64,000 nt of DNA from Gracilaria domingensis (lineage: Eukaryota; Rhodophyta; Florideophyceae; Gracilariales; Gracilariaceae), in assembly GCA_022539475.1 (NCBI GenBank), contig VCMS01000126.1, positions 62,001-126,000 of the forward strand, given 5' to 3'. Position numbers and translations under genes: made by a program. The first letter of the stretch is position 1; every line of letters starts with the position of its first letter. Positions 43,513 through 54,245 of this stretch are shown here, piece after piece. The notes beneath the pieces are model-generated. The model made no database searches, had not been told where the DNA came from, and was given only the letters and a program-made list of their open reading frames with translations.

Positions 43513-44631
43513 CTATATGTCGTTCACCGAACCTGGCGCGCTCTCGCCCTGTTTCGATGCAGATAGACCATTTTCTTCATCGCCTCCGGTTACCGCAGCG
43601 TTGAGCATATCACCCTCAGAAAGCCTGACGAGTTCAGGATCGAGCATGAGTGGCTTGGAAGGCAGCGCGGGAGGCAGCGGTGTTGTTGGCTCTGTTACAG
43701 AGAGGTTTCTGCTTTTCGCAAATAGGTTGACGAGCATGCCAAACTGTTCGCTCTGCCTTCGCTGCAACGCAGCACTCGCGCTAGCGGTGTTAGCAATGCA
43801 GGTTTGTGCACGAAGGTTTTGAAGCTCAGCTGCCATTCGTCGACGCTCCTTTGCACGACGTACCTCCTCACGCCGCTTCTTATTCTTCTCGAACGTCTCC
43901 TTCCGTTCGCGATTGCGCTTCTGTTTGTCAGCTCTTGACTCGTGGTTCCGCGCCAGAACGCGCGCTGCATTGTCGTCTATTGTTAAGGTCTTCTTCGATG
44001 CTTCGTGGCGGTATTCAAGAACAGCCTGGTCAAGGACATGAGTTGCGTCATTCTCCGCGTTTCTTGCTTCTGCCACCGGTCCATCATCTTCCGTTCCGTC
44101 AGCGGTTGTCACAACAACCTTCTTGTACAAATCTCCTACAGACCCGACAGTGTGGCCCACATTGTCAGCTGTTGTATGAACCATGTAGTCTCTCCGCCAA
44201 CACATACCATAGCGGTTGTGTTCATCCAAGATTTCGCTGTCTGTAACATGACGCATGCGGGCTCTTGCCGCAACACGAGAACATGTGTTCTCTAAAGTTT
44301 TCTGCTTTTGGACGGGTGCGTTGTTTGCAAGCAAAGAACGAAGGATCCAAGACTTTTCTATCTTGTTCATCACAAAGCGTGATGGTGGGCAGTTTGAAGC
44401 GCGGGTTTGGGATCGACGGTTGGTGCTGGTTGGTACTGATGGGTTTGGTATGGGTATCGCTACTGAGATTGTTGAAGTAGTTGCTGTATTACCCGTTGAG
44501 GCGGTTAAAGGAGCTTTCGTAGCCGGCGCAGGGCTTGGGGGTTTGGATGTGCTTCCTACATCGCCGGACGTCGATCCCGTTTGTGGTGCTGGTGACAACT
44601 CGTTGGTGGTGGAAGCCATGTTTGCAGCCAA
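43513..44631 (-). CDS. Second protein of Harb-1, basic coiled-coil type
   Basis: A 372-residue frame without stops, convergent with the transposase and ending 126 bp from it. The N-terminal 80 residues are Ser/Thr/Pro-rich. About 90-170 holds RFVMNKIEKSWILRSLLANN and DSEILDEHNRYGMCW, possibly a DNA-binding region. About 245-280 is a highly basic helix (NKKRREEVRRAKERRRMAAE). The C-terminus is acidic and low-complexity. Harbinger elements need a Myb/SANT-like partner for DNA binding and nuclear import. This protein occupies that place, but I cannot see the three tryptophans of a Myb repeat, so the identification rests on position and charge. Confidence 0.6.
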   Translation of the reverse strand: MAANMASTTNELSPAPQTGSTSGDVGSTSKPPSPAPATKAPLTASTGNTATTSTISVAIPIPNPSVPTSTNRRSQTRASNCPPSRFVMNKIEKSWILRSLLANNAPVQKQKTLENTCSRVAARARMRHVTDSEILDEHNRYGMCWRRDYMVHTTADNVGHTVGSVGDLYKKVVVTTADGTEDDGPVAEARNAENDATHVLDQAVLEYRHEASKKTLTIDDNAARVLARNHESRADKQKRNRERKETFEKNKKRREEVRRAKERRRMAAELQNLRAQTCIANTASASAALQRRQSEQFGMLVNLFAKSRNLSVTEPTTPLPPALPSKPLMLDPELVRLSEGDMLNAAVTGGDEENGLSASKQGESAPGSVNDI

Positions 44632-44817
44632 ATCTGGTTTTCCACACGAGAGTGGAACGTCGGTGATCTAAGCTAAGGGATCAGCTGCGGCACCTGGAGC
44701 TCTCGCTTATCTCTTTCACTATTTTGAAATAAGCCCTGTATTGAGGAGTACAGGGTTTGATAATTAAACAGAGATCTTCCACCAAGCACGGCTTATTTCA
44801 AAAATAGGCCTTTTTTT

Positions 44818-44836
44818 GCTTAGTTAAAAAGGGCTA
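44818..44836 (-). repeat. Right terminal inverted repeat of Harb-1
   Basis: Reverse complement TAGCCCTTTTTAACTAAGC; partner at 42008-42025. A hairpin pair TATTTTGAAATAAGCC / GGCTTATTTCAAAAATAGGCC lies just inside (44722-44806). Confidence 0.6.
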
Positions 44837-46489
44837 ATGGCACAGCTGACGTTCTCCCCAAATTAATTATGCCTCGTCCCAATTATGTCGTCTTGCTTCG
44901 TACGCTACGACTTCGATGCTCCCTTTGGTCGAGACGAGTCGTCGGAACGTAAACGACGACGCAACAGACGACAAAAAGACAAGAAGAGCAATCCCTAAGA
45001 CTCTCAGGGGTTCTCTCTCTGAGTTTGGCCCCAACCTCAGCGTTCTTCTACTCTAGTCCGGGTTTTTTGCGCCTTTCTTGGGATATGCGGAGGAACTTGA
45101 GCGCGTATGTAGCTCTAAATTGAATAGTTTTTAAAACGAAAACTGCCTTTACCACTACAGCAAGTTGAACTTTACAGAACTGCCCTGTGCAGCTATATGT
45201 GGTGCAAGCCCGGAAACGGGAAACACGCACAGGACGTTCGAGATCCTGCTCCCTGTTTGGATGGAAGCTCGGCTGAAAGGCATCTGTTTCCACCGAGAAC
45301 CTGCCTGTAAAGCCAGTAGTGGGCTGAGATAAAACCTACACAGGTGAAATAGAGAAGCCAGAAAGAAAGGGAAAATCCAGAAAGAATGGGAAAATGGTAG
45401 AGACACTCGAGAGAGTGCCTTGTAGACTCCGGAATAAGGCGTAGCCTGAAAAAGGAAAGGTAAAAAAGATCCAAAAAAAGGGGGTCAAGGGCCGTGCGAA
45501 AACAGGCAACAGGCTCAAAAGACGGGGAACACGAAAAGAAAACAGGCAAAGAACCCAATACTGGGGCGTAAATCTGTCCTGTAATCAGAAATAAGAAATA
45601 AACAAGAATCAAGACATCTGAGTGTAATACATATGTTTTGTGGCGTCCTTGAGGAGATTAGGTGTGCTTATACCTCTTGAGATCACAGTTCACATGCAGT
45701 CGTAGACCGGCAAGGGCAGCAACGCCTAGAGCGAGCACAAAAGTGCTCTCGAACGATAAATTAGTCTCGAAGACGAACCTCAGTTGACTTTAATGAGTGC
45801 GCGCGACGTTGAGGTCGCGCTCACTTAAGTAGGTTCAACTGCACATTACACTAACAATATAAACTAAAGTAGTGCACACCTCATGAGGTCCATACACATG
45901 GATCACCCACTGTCAGGGTAACCCATGGTACAATTCACCCATGCATACTACACACATCCCACGTGCTCCACATCATGCAATGGTGTCAGAGTCCAGTCCA
46001 CCTAAGAAAGGTCAGGTAAAACCAACGCTTATTCCTCCCTTGAAGGGATCATATCCACGACTTAGCAACACCTTCATCTTCCAGGTACGAATCCTTAAAG
46101 GAGTTGACAAAACCAAGAGAGCCCAAAGGATTTGCCCCACACTATATGCACGGGTACCTATGGTGTGTCACGCCGAAATCACTAAAAGTATCTCTAAAAA
46201 GTCCACAGAATGCCAACTTCATGTTTGGCTAGTTTTGGATGATTGCTTTCCATGCTAATCGACTTCATTCGTTTATAATACGGCAAGCTCTTAGAACATC
46301 ACCACCGGGAGATATGCTTTTGAAGCCAAACGCTAAAAGTATTGCTACCGTGTAGCGCTCATATTGAATTAAATGAAAACCCTTTTTTGCTTATATGCAC
46401 TAATGTAGTGTTACACTATTAGGGGTTTTTATTTAAGCCAAAACATGGCGTATATTTGAAATTAGTCGAAAAACTGGACGTCGCGCTCT
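44837..46489. other. Gene-free stretch between the two DNA transposons
   Basis: Nothing coding is supported; minus frames at 45.0-45.6 kb are low-complexity artefacts. A GC-rich imperfect hairpin (GAGTGCGCGCGAC...GTCGCGCTCAC) lies at about 45796-45826. Confidence 0.45.
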
Positions 46490-46509
46490 TAACCCTTTTG
46501 ACCCTAAAC
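46490..46509 (+). repeat. Left TTAA and inverted repeat of the piggyBac element
   Basis: TTAA plus CCCTTTTGACCCTAAA. A second motif, GCTGTTGAGATAGCGTTAA (46514-46532), also recurs inverted at the right end as GCTGTTGAGACAGC. Confidence 0.8.
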
Positions 46510-46771
46510 ACTTAAAGCTGTTGAGATAGCGTTAACGATGAAGAACGATTGGGCCAAATTTGGATTCATTGGGTACAGTTTTGCCATGTGTTAAAACCGC
46601 TTCTCGCTGGCTAAACAGCAATAAGCAAGCCGTGCTAATTGGCCGCAAGGGCAATAGTTTGCAATATCTGCCACTCAAAAGGCTACGTGCACCTTGCAAG
46701 CATTCAATCAATCTCAGCACAGGATTGAACCACCCAGTTGAGACATAATTCTCGATTTCAATTGGTTCTTC

Positions 46772-46822
46772 TTAACACTTTTGGGACTAAAATTCTTATG
46801 TCTAGGAGCCAGACATAAGAAT
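46772..46822. repeat. Left subterminal repeat and hairpin
   Basis: TTAACACTTTTGGGAC (46772-46787) followed by a hairpin with 12-bp perfect arms (ATTCTTATGTCT / AGACATAAGAAT, 46792-46822). The right side has the mirror arrangement. Confidence 0.75.
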
Positions 46823-47026
46823 AGCCCAATCAGGTTGCGAGCAAACAACGTTACACGCCCTAGGCAGCAACCTGTTAGTTGACTGAAACGCACACGTTTG
46901 TGTGCCGAATTCAAACATAGAGTGCAGTACACTTTACAATCGAAATGCAAAGGATGACTGCATCTCTCCTTGGTAGCCTACGTCACAATACTATTCTTGT
47001 CCTTCGGTCACAATTTCCCAGACCAC

Positions 47027-47500
47027 ATGATGAACACCGACAATCCTCCCAGCCACACTGCCGACATTGAAACCTCAGCTTCAAACGCGATTGTCATCAA
47101 GAAGCCACAAGTTTTATCTGAAATAACAGTCGCACGTTTCCAGCCTCATCGTTTTGGTACACCAGACAGCCGCTCACCAAAAGCCAAACCGTTCAATATA
47201 CCGTGCGTCACTGCGGCAAACGAAGATGCGGCGTGCCACAAATGTCGTGGCACACCATGCTACTGGTTGCAGCTGGCCTCATGTGTGATAGAACAGACAA
47301 AAACAGACTACCCTGTAATATGCGAACCAAGTTCCAACAACAACGCGGCCCGCAAAACGGCCTACAAATCATACGTTTACGAACGATACGGTTTTCTGGG
47401 AATCAAGAATCGCGTTTAGCTGCCGCATTGTGTGCTTGAGGGTATTCGCTCTCTTTCGCCAGACGATAAAAGAGCTTACATGGGATTCAAGAAGAAGTAG
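47027..47500 (+). pseudogene. Passenger gene: P2X7 C-terminal (ballast)-like domain, one in-frame stop
   Basis: From the ATG at 47027 the frame runs 157 codons to a TAG at 47498, with one internal TAG at 47417 and no frame change. A disordered N-terminal half is followed by a cysteine region (ACHKCRGTPCYW). The C-terminal block reads RKTAYKSYVYERYGFLGIKN, then, beyond the stop, LPHCVLEGIRSLSPDDKRAY and MGF. From memory, the P2X7 receptor ballast domain has RxxAYRQFxxWxxGxLGxGxR, IPSCVVxxIRxxFP and YxGF at these places, so the match is specific and in order. That domain binds zinc through cysteines and has been found outside P2X receptors. A role in the transposon is unknown; no channel part is present. 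Confidence 0.6.
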
Positions 47501-47520
47501 GTCTATTTCATATGGACTGT

Positions 47521-49542
47521 CTAAGCAGTTGCTAGAGTATTGGTTACTTTGTTGTTTCGTTTGCGATGATGCTTTGATAGTAAACGACTTTCTGGAGACA
47601 CCATCGACTCGTACACTTCAGGGCGACAACTTTGCAGTAGCTCTCGTTTGTGACAGAATGCAAAGCAGTTCACGTGATATCCTTGTTTAAATTCCGAACA
47701 CGAGTACATTGTGTACTTTCCGCGCCCACCATCTGCATGAAGATTACGAAGCACACAGTGAACGCTTTTACGTCCTTCATTTTCAAGCAGGATATGGGGG
47801 TTAGTGCCAATGTTTTGGATTGAGGATGCTGCCGTGGATGTTGCGGTCGGACAAAAAGACATTGCCAATGAAGCACGTTGCTGCTTGTACTCCAAATGCT
47901 CCGCTACAAGTTGTTCTCTTATACGGTGCTTCATTTTCAGTATGTCAATTATAGGCTCTCCTTCTTTGGATATAGCACTTAGCAGCGCATGGGCATTTAG
48001 TATGCTTGCGTCAAGTGTAAACGTTAGTAGGCTCATCGATACCCTTTTTTCCTTTCAAAGTGTTGGCGCGGTTGCCCGGAGCTGGTCAAAGCGATCAACG
48101 CCGTTCATAAACAGATTATACGCAACCACGACGGACGAATCTTGTAATACTGATCGACTCATTGCTTCTGTACGCGTACATCGATGCAAAGGCGCCAAGC
48201 CATGAACGCATTTCAGTGTATGGTGGTCTGGCATCTGAATGCGGGAAGCAGGGGTATCGGCAAGATCGTTGGTGTAGAAAGAAACAACTGTGCGATCCTT
48301 GAAAACAAGAAAGTCAGCACTGTTTGCAACTGACATAGGTGCGTTCGCAGAATTCCCTTTCTCAAAAACCTGGACCAGACAACAATCCCCTCTCTTTCCA
48401 GTGTTGATTTGCGTTATGATCTCCTTTAAAGCGGGTCTATTAATCCGATCAATATTGTTGAAGCGAATTGTGCCGAGCACTTTGCATTCATTGTCACTCA
48501 ATTCGGCAAGTTGTCGCGCCAGTGTATGTCGAGTGTAGAAATTGTCCATGACTATAAGTCTTCTGTTTGCGAGCGTAGGATGCAGCTTGGTCTGATGTGC
48601 GATTTGTATGCACCAAAGGGCAGAAGCGGATGATTTGCTGACTAAAGTCCCGTCAATCTTTAGTTCCACGGCATCACGTATAATTCGGAATAGAGTTGTG
48701 TAACGCTGCAACAGACTCTGACCGATCTTGTTCCCCGAGCCTGTGTCTTGCAAAGTATGCAAATACGCATGCGTCCATCCTACTATTGCGTAAAAGCAAA
48801 TACCAAAGCGAACGGGTTTCGATTTCATATATGTTCGAGCACGAGTCCGGCCTTTACATCTAATTGTATTTTCGTCAATCGTGCTGACTCCCACTGGCAC
48901 CGCCAGACTCGCTGCATTGCGTACATAGTGCTCAAGTAGTTTGCGACTGTGCCAGAGTGGGTCAGTGACAGCAATATCATGTTCGTAAGTCGGGTAGAGA
49001 CGTAGTGATGCCCGAATTGATAAGACCATGTCCCTGCCCATGACCTTTTTGAAGAAAGGTACTCCTAACAGTTCCGACGAACTCCAACAATCCTTCAAGT
49101 GGTTCAACCTATGGACAGATGTCGAGAGCTCTAGGCCGAGATAGGCCATCAATTCGTCCATTCGGAGAGGCTTTGCTCTCTTTCCTCTCTTGATGAGTTC
49201 AGCACTGGTCCACAACCGGACACAGTTTAGAAACGAACTATTTATCAACAACAAGAACAGTCCCAGTTCGGTTTTGTGAGCATAATTTCTCCTGATTAGA
49301 GCTTCTTTTGCCAGATGTAATCCGCTACGTCGTCGCCACAAAGCACAGTACTCAGACTTTTGGTATACTTCAAGTTCTTCCGCAGCACCCATTGCAGTCA
49401 CAGCAAATTCTTCAGGATCATAACTATCGCAAATGGCCTCCTCAACATTTCCAGGACTGCACTCCGTACTATGATTGTCGGACGGAGAGTCATGTTGTCT
49501 AGATAAGACGAGTGTAAGGACGATGTGATCAAAGAGCGTCAT
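47521..49542 (-). pseudogene. piggyBac transposase with one in-frame stop
   Basis: From the ATG at 49542 the frame runs 674 codons to 47521, broken by a single TGA at 48055-48057 with the same frame continuing. Family features: an acidic N-terminal part; first catalytic Asp at 223 in VSTIDENTIRCKGRTRARTY followed by KPVRFGICFYAIV; second Asp at 333 in RRLIVMDNFYTRHTLARQL; and YNLFMNGVDRFDQLR (Asp 483 and 486). After the stop, LDASILNAHALL continues the domain, and a Cys/His cluster (HCVLRNL, CSEFKQGYHVNCFAFCH) forms the usual C-terminal zinc-binding region. The enzyme excises and reinserts the element at TTAA. All catalytic residues are kept. Confidence 0.85.
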
Positions 49543-50003
49543 TGAAGGGTACTGAAGAATAAGATGGAACCTAGAGCACTATTTTGAATCAGCGGTTTAT
49601 TAGTACGTGGGCTTTAGGTGCTTGAGCTCGCAGGGCGTTCACGCAACGAAGAGATCTTTGTTGGTGTTTGGAAGCCATACTACGTTGTTGATAAAGCAGT
49701 GGCAATAAAACGTCAAGGGAATGTAGCCACTGCGTTTGGAGGATTTTGGTTGTTTCGGATCTTACAAGATCATGTTTTGTAAACACGCAAGCTTGCGTGT
49801 CTGCGAGACAAATTCGGAAACGATCTCGATCTCAGATTGGCTTCCGCGCGATGACGCACAATGACTGTGTACGTAGAGTTATTGCGCATTGTAGACATGT
49901 TGCTCATGATAAAGAATTTGGTTGGAGAACGAATATGCCATAAAGATGACTACCATTGGGTCGGAAAGAGAACGATTGACTTCAAAGCCAATGAAGCTGA
50001 CTT

Positions 50004-50142
50004 CGCTTATGTCTATTGAGCTAGACATAAGCGCAGCCAACAAGTGACACGCTGAAAACCAACGGTTTTCGGCGTTACCCAATTACATTCTCCGCTTATG
50101 TCTAGCTCACTAGACATAAGCGGCTTGTCCCAAAAGGGTTAA
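50004..50142. repeat. Right subterminal hairpins and repeat
   Basis: Two perfect hairpins: CGCTTATGTCTA/TAGACATAAGCG (50004-50033, loop 6) and CCGCTTATGTCTAG/CTAGACATAAGCGG (50092-50123, loop 4). Then GTCCCAAAAGGGTTAA (50127-50142), the inverse of the left subterminal motif. Confidence 0.8.
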
Positions 50143-50166
50143 AGCTGTCTCAACAGCGTTAAATTC

Positions 50167-50187
50167 TTTTGGGGTCAAAAGTGTTAA
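50167..50187 (-). repeat. Right inverted repeat and TTAA of the piggyBac element
   Basis: Read inward: TTAA then CACTTTTGACCCCAAAA; matches the left end apart from a few positions. Confidence 0.8.
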
Positions 50188-51144
50188 TCACGCAACCTTA
50201 GAAACCGGAAAACGAGCATATTTCAAAATAAGTAAAAGAATAAGATGACCCACGATACTGTACCACTAGCTTATCGCTTATTTCTCGCCACACGTTGACG
50301 GAGATCAATATCATTCTCTGCAACAGCGTGTTTCGTGCTAATACGGCGACGACTACGGCAAACAACAAAACGTCTGCAGGATGTACATCATGTTAAACCC
50401 CGACTGGTACGAACTACGCTTTAATAGCGACTACTACAGAGTGTTTAACGTCCAACGGCGCCGCTTTGAAGACACTTTTTAGTAGACAAACGCAGTCTTT
50501 CTTAATAACGAGGCACGACAGCGAGGAGTGCGGTCTGTACCGCGCACACGCTAAACAGGGCGCACTCAGAGCTGTCGCGCGTCAACTAGCGCGATATCGA
50601 GGGCGACTACAGCGAGTGCAGCGTAAATGGCAATCGCATCAAGCCAGGCGCTTATTGGGTGTGTAAGTTTTGCTGCCGTTGGATAAGGTGGCAAAAAAAA
50701 GCCTGTGCGACGTAAGATGTTTGGCGCCTTGAGACTAAGGGCGTTGATCACCTACTTTTGGATATTTTTTTGCCGCTCTCTTTGCATAGGTATGGCGTTG
50801 CGACTGCGCGAAGTATCTGTCAACGTGTATAGAGAATACGGGAACAATGTAAGAGATTGCCTTTATTCTCCGCAATTTGAAAATAACAAATGAGCTCTAA
50901 ACGAGGTCTTACTGTCTAAGAAAAAATCCTTACTTAAAAACTCCTATTGTTCATCTTTTTTCTCACTGTAATTAGCCAAGATGGCCAACTTAATCCTTGA
51001 AAATGATCTTAGCAAGAATAATTGACCACATTGTCCCCTCTATTCTGACGAACCTCTTGCTGCTCATGGCCATTCTCGGCTTCTCAGATGCTCCAACATT
51101 TATTACACGCAACAAGAAGAACAACGTCATCTGTGCAAAGTGTG
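50188..51144. other. Gene-free stretch
   Basis: No gene, RNA or repeat could be supported. Confidence 0.4.
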
Positions 51145-51403
51145 CCAAATCACGGCCAAGATCACAATACGGTACAAAGAAACTGGGCGTCAGTTGGCTC
51201 CGTGCCCTCTAAACTTTTCTTTAATCGTTAATCTCTGCAATCAGGTGCCCTTGTAGTGCTTAAAATCTACTTTTTGTGCATAGTAGCTTCTAATTGAATG
51301 ACGGAGCATCACTCAGCTCAAACTCTTTCTGCACATAGGTCTCTGTGACTTTTTTGCCTTACAGTACGAACTGTTTATGCTTTTATTCTCAATAGTTCCC
51401 AAT
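51145..51403 (+). repeat. Dispersed repeat, copy 1 (left part of Harb-2 family)
   Basis: About 258 bp closely matching 56887-57143, both starting CCAAATCACGGCCAAG and including GTGCTTAAAAT, GACGGAGCATCA-like and TTTTTTGCCTT segments. In the second copy the Harb-2 transposase follows directly, so this copy is probably a solitary left part or a non-autonomous relative. Confidence 0.65.
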
Positions 51404-53252
51404 AAACAAAAATAACTTGCACGCTACTCAGCTTCAATGAGTTTGTAGTTCATTTCAGCAAATGAAAGTGTAGAGCAGTTTTTACTCTCACCACGTTTCT
51501 ACCGGTTATTAGTAATTAAAACCAAGTAGTGCACCATTAGCTCTTCTGTCTTCCAATACAGACTCCATTTTTTCTGTGCCAACACCAACAGTGTTCTTTC
51601 ACACAAACAACGGCATAGATCTCACAACGAAACAGATTGCTTTCGGTCATCAGCATAAAGATGACATCTAAATGTCTTATGCATCTTCCTTTACATCCTT
51701 CTTTGAGAAAATATTTCTTTTCTTTTATTCTTTTCAAATAGGCGACCAACTCTTCTTCCAGTCGTACAATTGATTTTACCTAATAGTTCATCTACAAAGA
51801 AGACCATATGGAGTTTGTGGAGATGCTACAGGTCTGTAAAGGCGGAGCTGATCACGCCGGACGTTTGGCAGGGGAGGCGGATTGCGGGAGGTGTCGGGGG
51901 CACCCCCAGATGATTTTCATGTATCTCCAAGGCATCTCCGCAGATATAAGATGCTTTCACTCCCAAGTTCGCCCCCAGCAGCCACACGGAAACTGCTAGC
52001 GTCGCACGTCCCTGTGCGCTACGCCCTCCCAAACAGACGCCGCAACCGCCGAAGCACATGGAAGCTTGGCTTGGAGGGGCTGGGTTAGGACGGAACTGGG
52101 AGAATGCTGTGGAAAGGAAGACTTCGCTCTGACGGTAGGACCGTGGCTTGCGCGGACGATGTCGCGTGTCACTATAACGATTGATGCAGCGCGTCCTATT
52201 ATGCGTCGCTGAGTGCCACCGCGCACCGAAGAATCCTCTGTAGGACGAGGACATTGTTGATTGCTGCTGCTGGTGCGGACGGTACTCGTGCATGGAACTG
52301 ATGGTGGTACTGGTTGAACTGTCGCTCACTGCTCGGTACTGGGGTGTCGTAAGTGATGTTGGAAGTGATGGTAAAACCGTCGCTCGCTGTTGTCGTTCGA
52401 TATTGTGGCCTCGGATGCTGTTGTGGCTGCCGTCTGCGCTCTTTGCTGTGCCTGGCTGAGCCACTCTGTGGCGCTGCCTCGAACCGCCGCTACCGAAAAA
52501 AGGGTGCACTGCTGTGATCGCCGCTTGCTCGTACTACTGAATGTTAGCTACTGCTGGTACTGGTCGTTGTCGCTGTCGCTCACTGCTGAGCTGGGATTGT
52601 TGCTACCATCGCTGTAAGACTGTGCTGGTGCGAAAATGTAGCCGCGTCTACTCGAAGATTGGCGCGGCGTGTGACTGCTGCTCTGATAATGATGAGAAGG
52701 CTACTGATAGGGTTTCGATGACATCGGCAATGCGCTACGCTAGGAAGTGGTTAATTTACGAGGCATTTAAAGCTCACGAATGCAGAAGAACTAAAGGCAG
52801 GAAGAACGGTTGTGACTTAGGCAGAGATTATTGCCTTGACGGCTCTGTGAACCAGACGGGGAGCCAGCGCTAGAGAAGGAGACCTGAGCGTCATCAATGA
52901 AAGCTTCAACCCCAGACTGATGCACGAACGAAATGATCCTGTAGTTCGCCAAGGTTTGCTTTCAACTCTGCCAGTCTGGTTCCCCGCTTAAACAGAAATT
53001 CATGTAAAGCGTCTTCGAACGCTAGCAGCTGGGCCTCGACACGCTCTTTGGCCGACTCCTCGTTCTCTCTCGCCAGTGCCGCAAGTTCCTCTTCTTTGAT
53101 GATATCGACGTAACCTCTCTGGCTTCAGACTCTATTACACAAGTCAACCTGGCCTTCGGAACCTCCGAATCATTCGTATCGTCATCTGTAACGGTTGCTG
53201 AAATATCTTTGGCCGACATTATAAGACTGAATGTGAAAAAGTTCAAACAACA
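51404..53252. other. Unassigned stretch left of the solo LTR
   Basis: No gene is supported. The part from about 51830 to 52640 is GC-rich, and a minus frame of 227 codons (51826-52509) is Ser/Arg/His-rich without a domain; I do not call it. It may be retroelement-derived. Confidence 0.4.
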
Positions 53253-54240
53253 TGTGGAGCAACGACTTTCCGCTATCGGATGCATCACGGTTCTCATAAT
53301 GAGATGGTACCGATGGCCGGTGACGTGGCTAAGTTATGAAAACTCCCTTTAATTTTGGGTATTGTTGGGATGGTTTGGTTGGACCCTTAATAGGTGGACC
53401 CTGCATGGGAAGTGCCTAGTAGGTGTGATAGTAGGCCACGTGGTGGAGCTGGCTAGTTAGATATTTGTGCCACGCCCGTTGGGGAATACCCTGCACCCTG
53501 ACAGTGGTTCGTCCACGTGTATGACCCTCGGGAGGTGTGCATTGTAGATACCGTAGTAGTAATAGTATATATGCTGGGGTGATCTCACCCTGGAGCCTCC
53601 AAGTAAATGGACAACTGAGTCGCGTCCTGTTGAGGATCGGGCTTTAGTAGACAGCTGCCTACGTAGGTTTACCACTCCCCTCGGAGAGTGACCACGATTG
53701 GTTTCGGCGTTACTACCCCTCATGGTCACTTAGGAAGCTTGCATCTTGCCATCTCTGGAATCTTTGTTATATCTACCTTTATATCGGTCCATTGTTGTTG
53801 TCATTGTATTTTGTTGTTTACTTTCGTGACTGTTTTTGTCACCCGTTCACCTGGTTCAGGTATTGCTTCCGCCCCAGCATTGGGTCTATTTTTGGCACGC
53901 CTTTGTGCGTCGCTCCGCTATCGGACCTGTTCCCGCCGGTTGGCACGGTGCGTAGCTTCGCTCCGGTGGGTTGCATCGTGAGCTTTCCCCCGTTGACACA
54001 GTTCTCTTTTTCTCCATCTCTCCAGGCTCGGATCACACTCCACCTCTGGATCTACACCGTTCTTTGCATCTCACCTCTGTAGGTATATCCAGTCACCGTC
54101 TCCGGTATTACACCCGGCTTGTCTCGCGACTCGAGCACGGACAGAGGGTTCTACCGCTGTTTCTATCCCATCCTGGGAGTAGGACTCGGACATCCTAGTG
54201 GAGATTCCCCATCGCGTCTAGAGCAGGGTTTTGCTCTACA
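53253..54240 (+). mobile_element. Solo LTR, Ty3/Gypsy-like fossil
   Basis: A 988-bp LTR beginning TGTGGAGCAACG and ending GCTCTACA (TG...CA), flanked by the 5-bp target duplication CAACA (53248-53252 and 54241-54245). It contains a TATATATGC promoter-like box near 53570. It is related over its whole length to the LTR at 58684-59691, but with many differences and a separate target duplication, so it is an independent, older insertion reduced to one LTR by recombination. Confidence 0.8.
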
Positions 54241-54245
54241 CAACA

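Larger units (their letters stand above)
42008..44836. mobile_element. PIF/Harbinger-type DNA transposon (Harb-1)
   Basis: A 2.8-kb element bounded by inverted ends: TAGGCTTTTTAACTAAGG at 42008-42025 and the reverse complement of TAGCCCTTTTTAACTAAGC at 44818-44836. Just inside, both ends carry an AGGCC...TATTTT..AAATAAG.GC motif in hairpin form. Inside are two genes tail-to-tail, a DDE transposase (plus) and a second basic protein (minus), the usual two-gene plan of this superfamily. The target duplication is not certain (TA on both sides). The transposase has in-frame stops, so this copy is probably inactive. Confidence 0.65.
46490..50187. mobile_element. piggyBac-type DNA transposon with passenger gene
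   Basis: A 3.7-kb element flanked by TTAA on both sides (46490-46493, 50184-50187), the target site of this superfamily. Ends match as inverted repeats: CCCTTTTGACCCTAAA (46494-46509) against CACTTTTGACCCCAAAA (reverse complement of 50167-50183). Subterminal repeats with hairpins lie inside each end. It encodes a transposase (minus) and a ballast-domain-like passenger (plus), convergent and 20 bp apart. Each gene has one in-frame stop, so the copy looks recently dead. Confidence 0.85.

Noticed and set aside
45193-45612. 139-codon hydrophobic minus-strand frame
   Set aside because: Low-complexity Phe/Leu/Ser translation of purine-rich DNA with overlapping frames of the same kind; no family resemblance.
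51826-52509. 227-codon minus-strand frame
   Set aside because: Ser/Arg/His-rich low complexity in GC-rich DNA next to an LTR; nothing supports a real protein.
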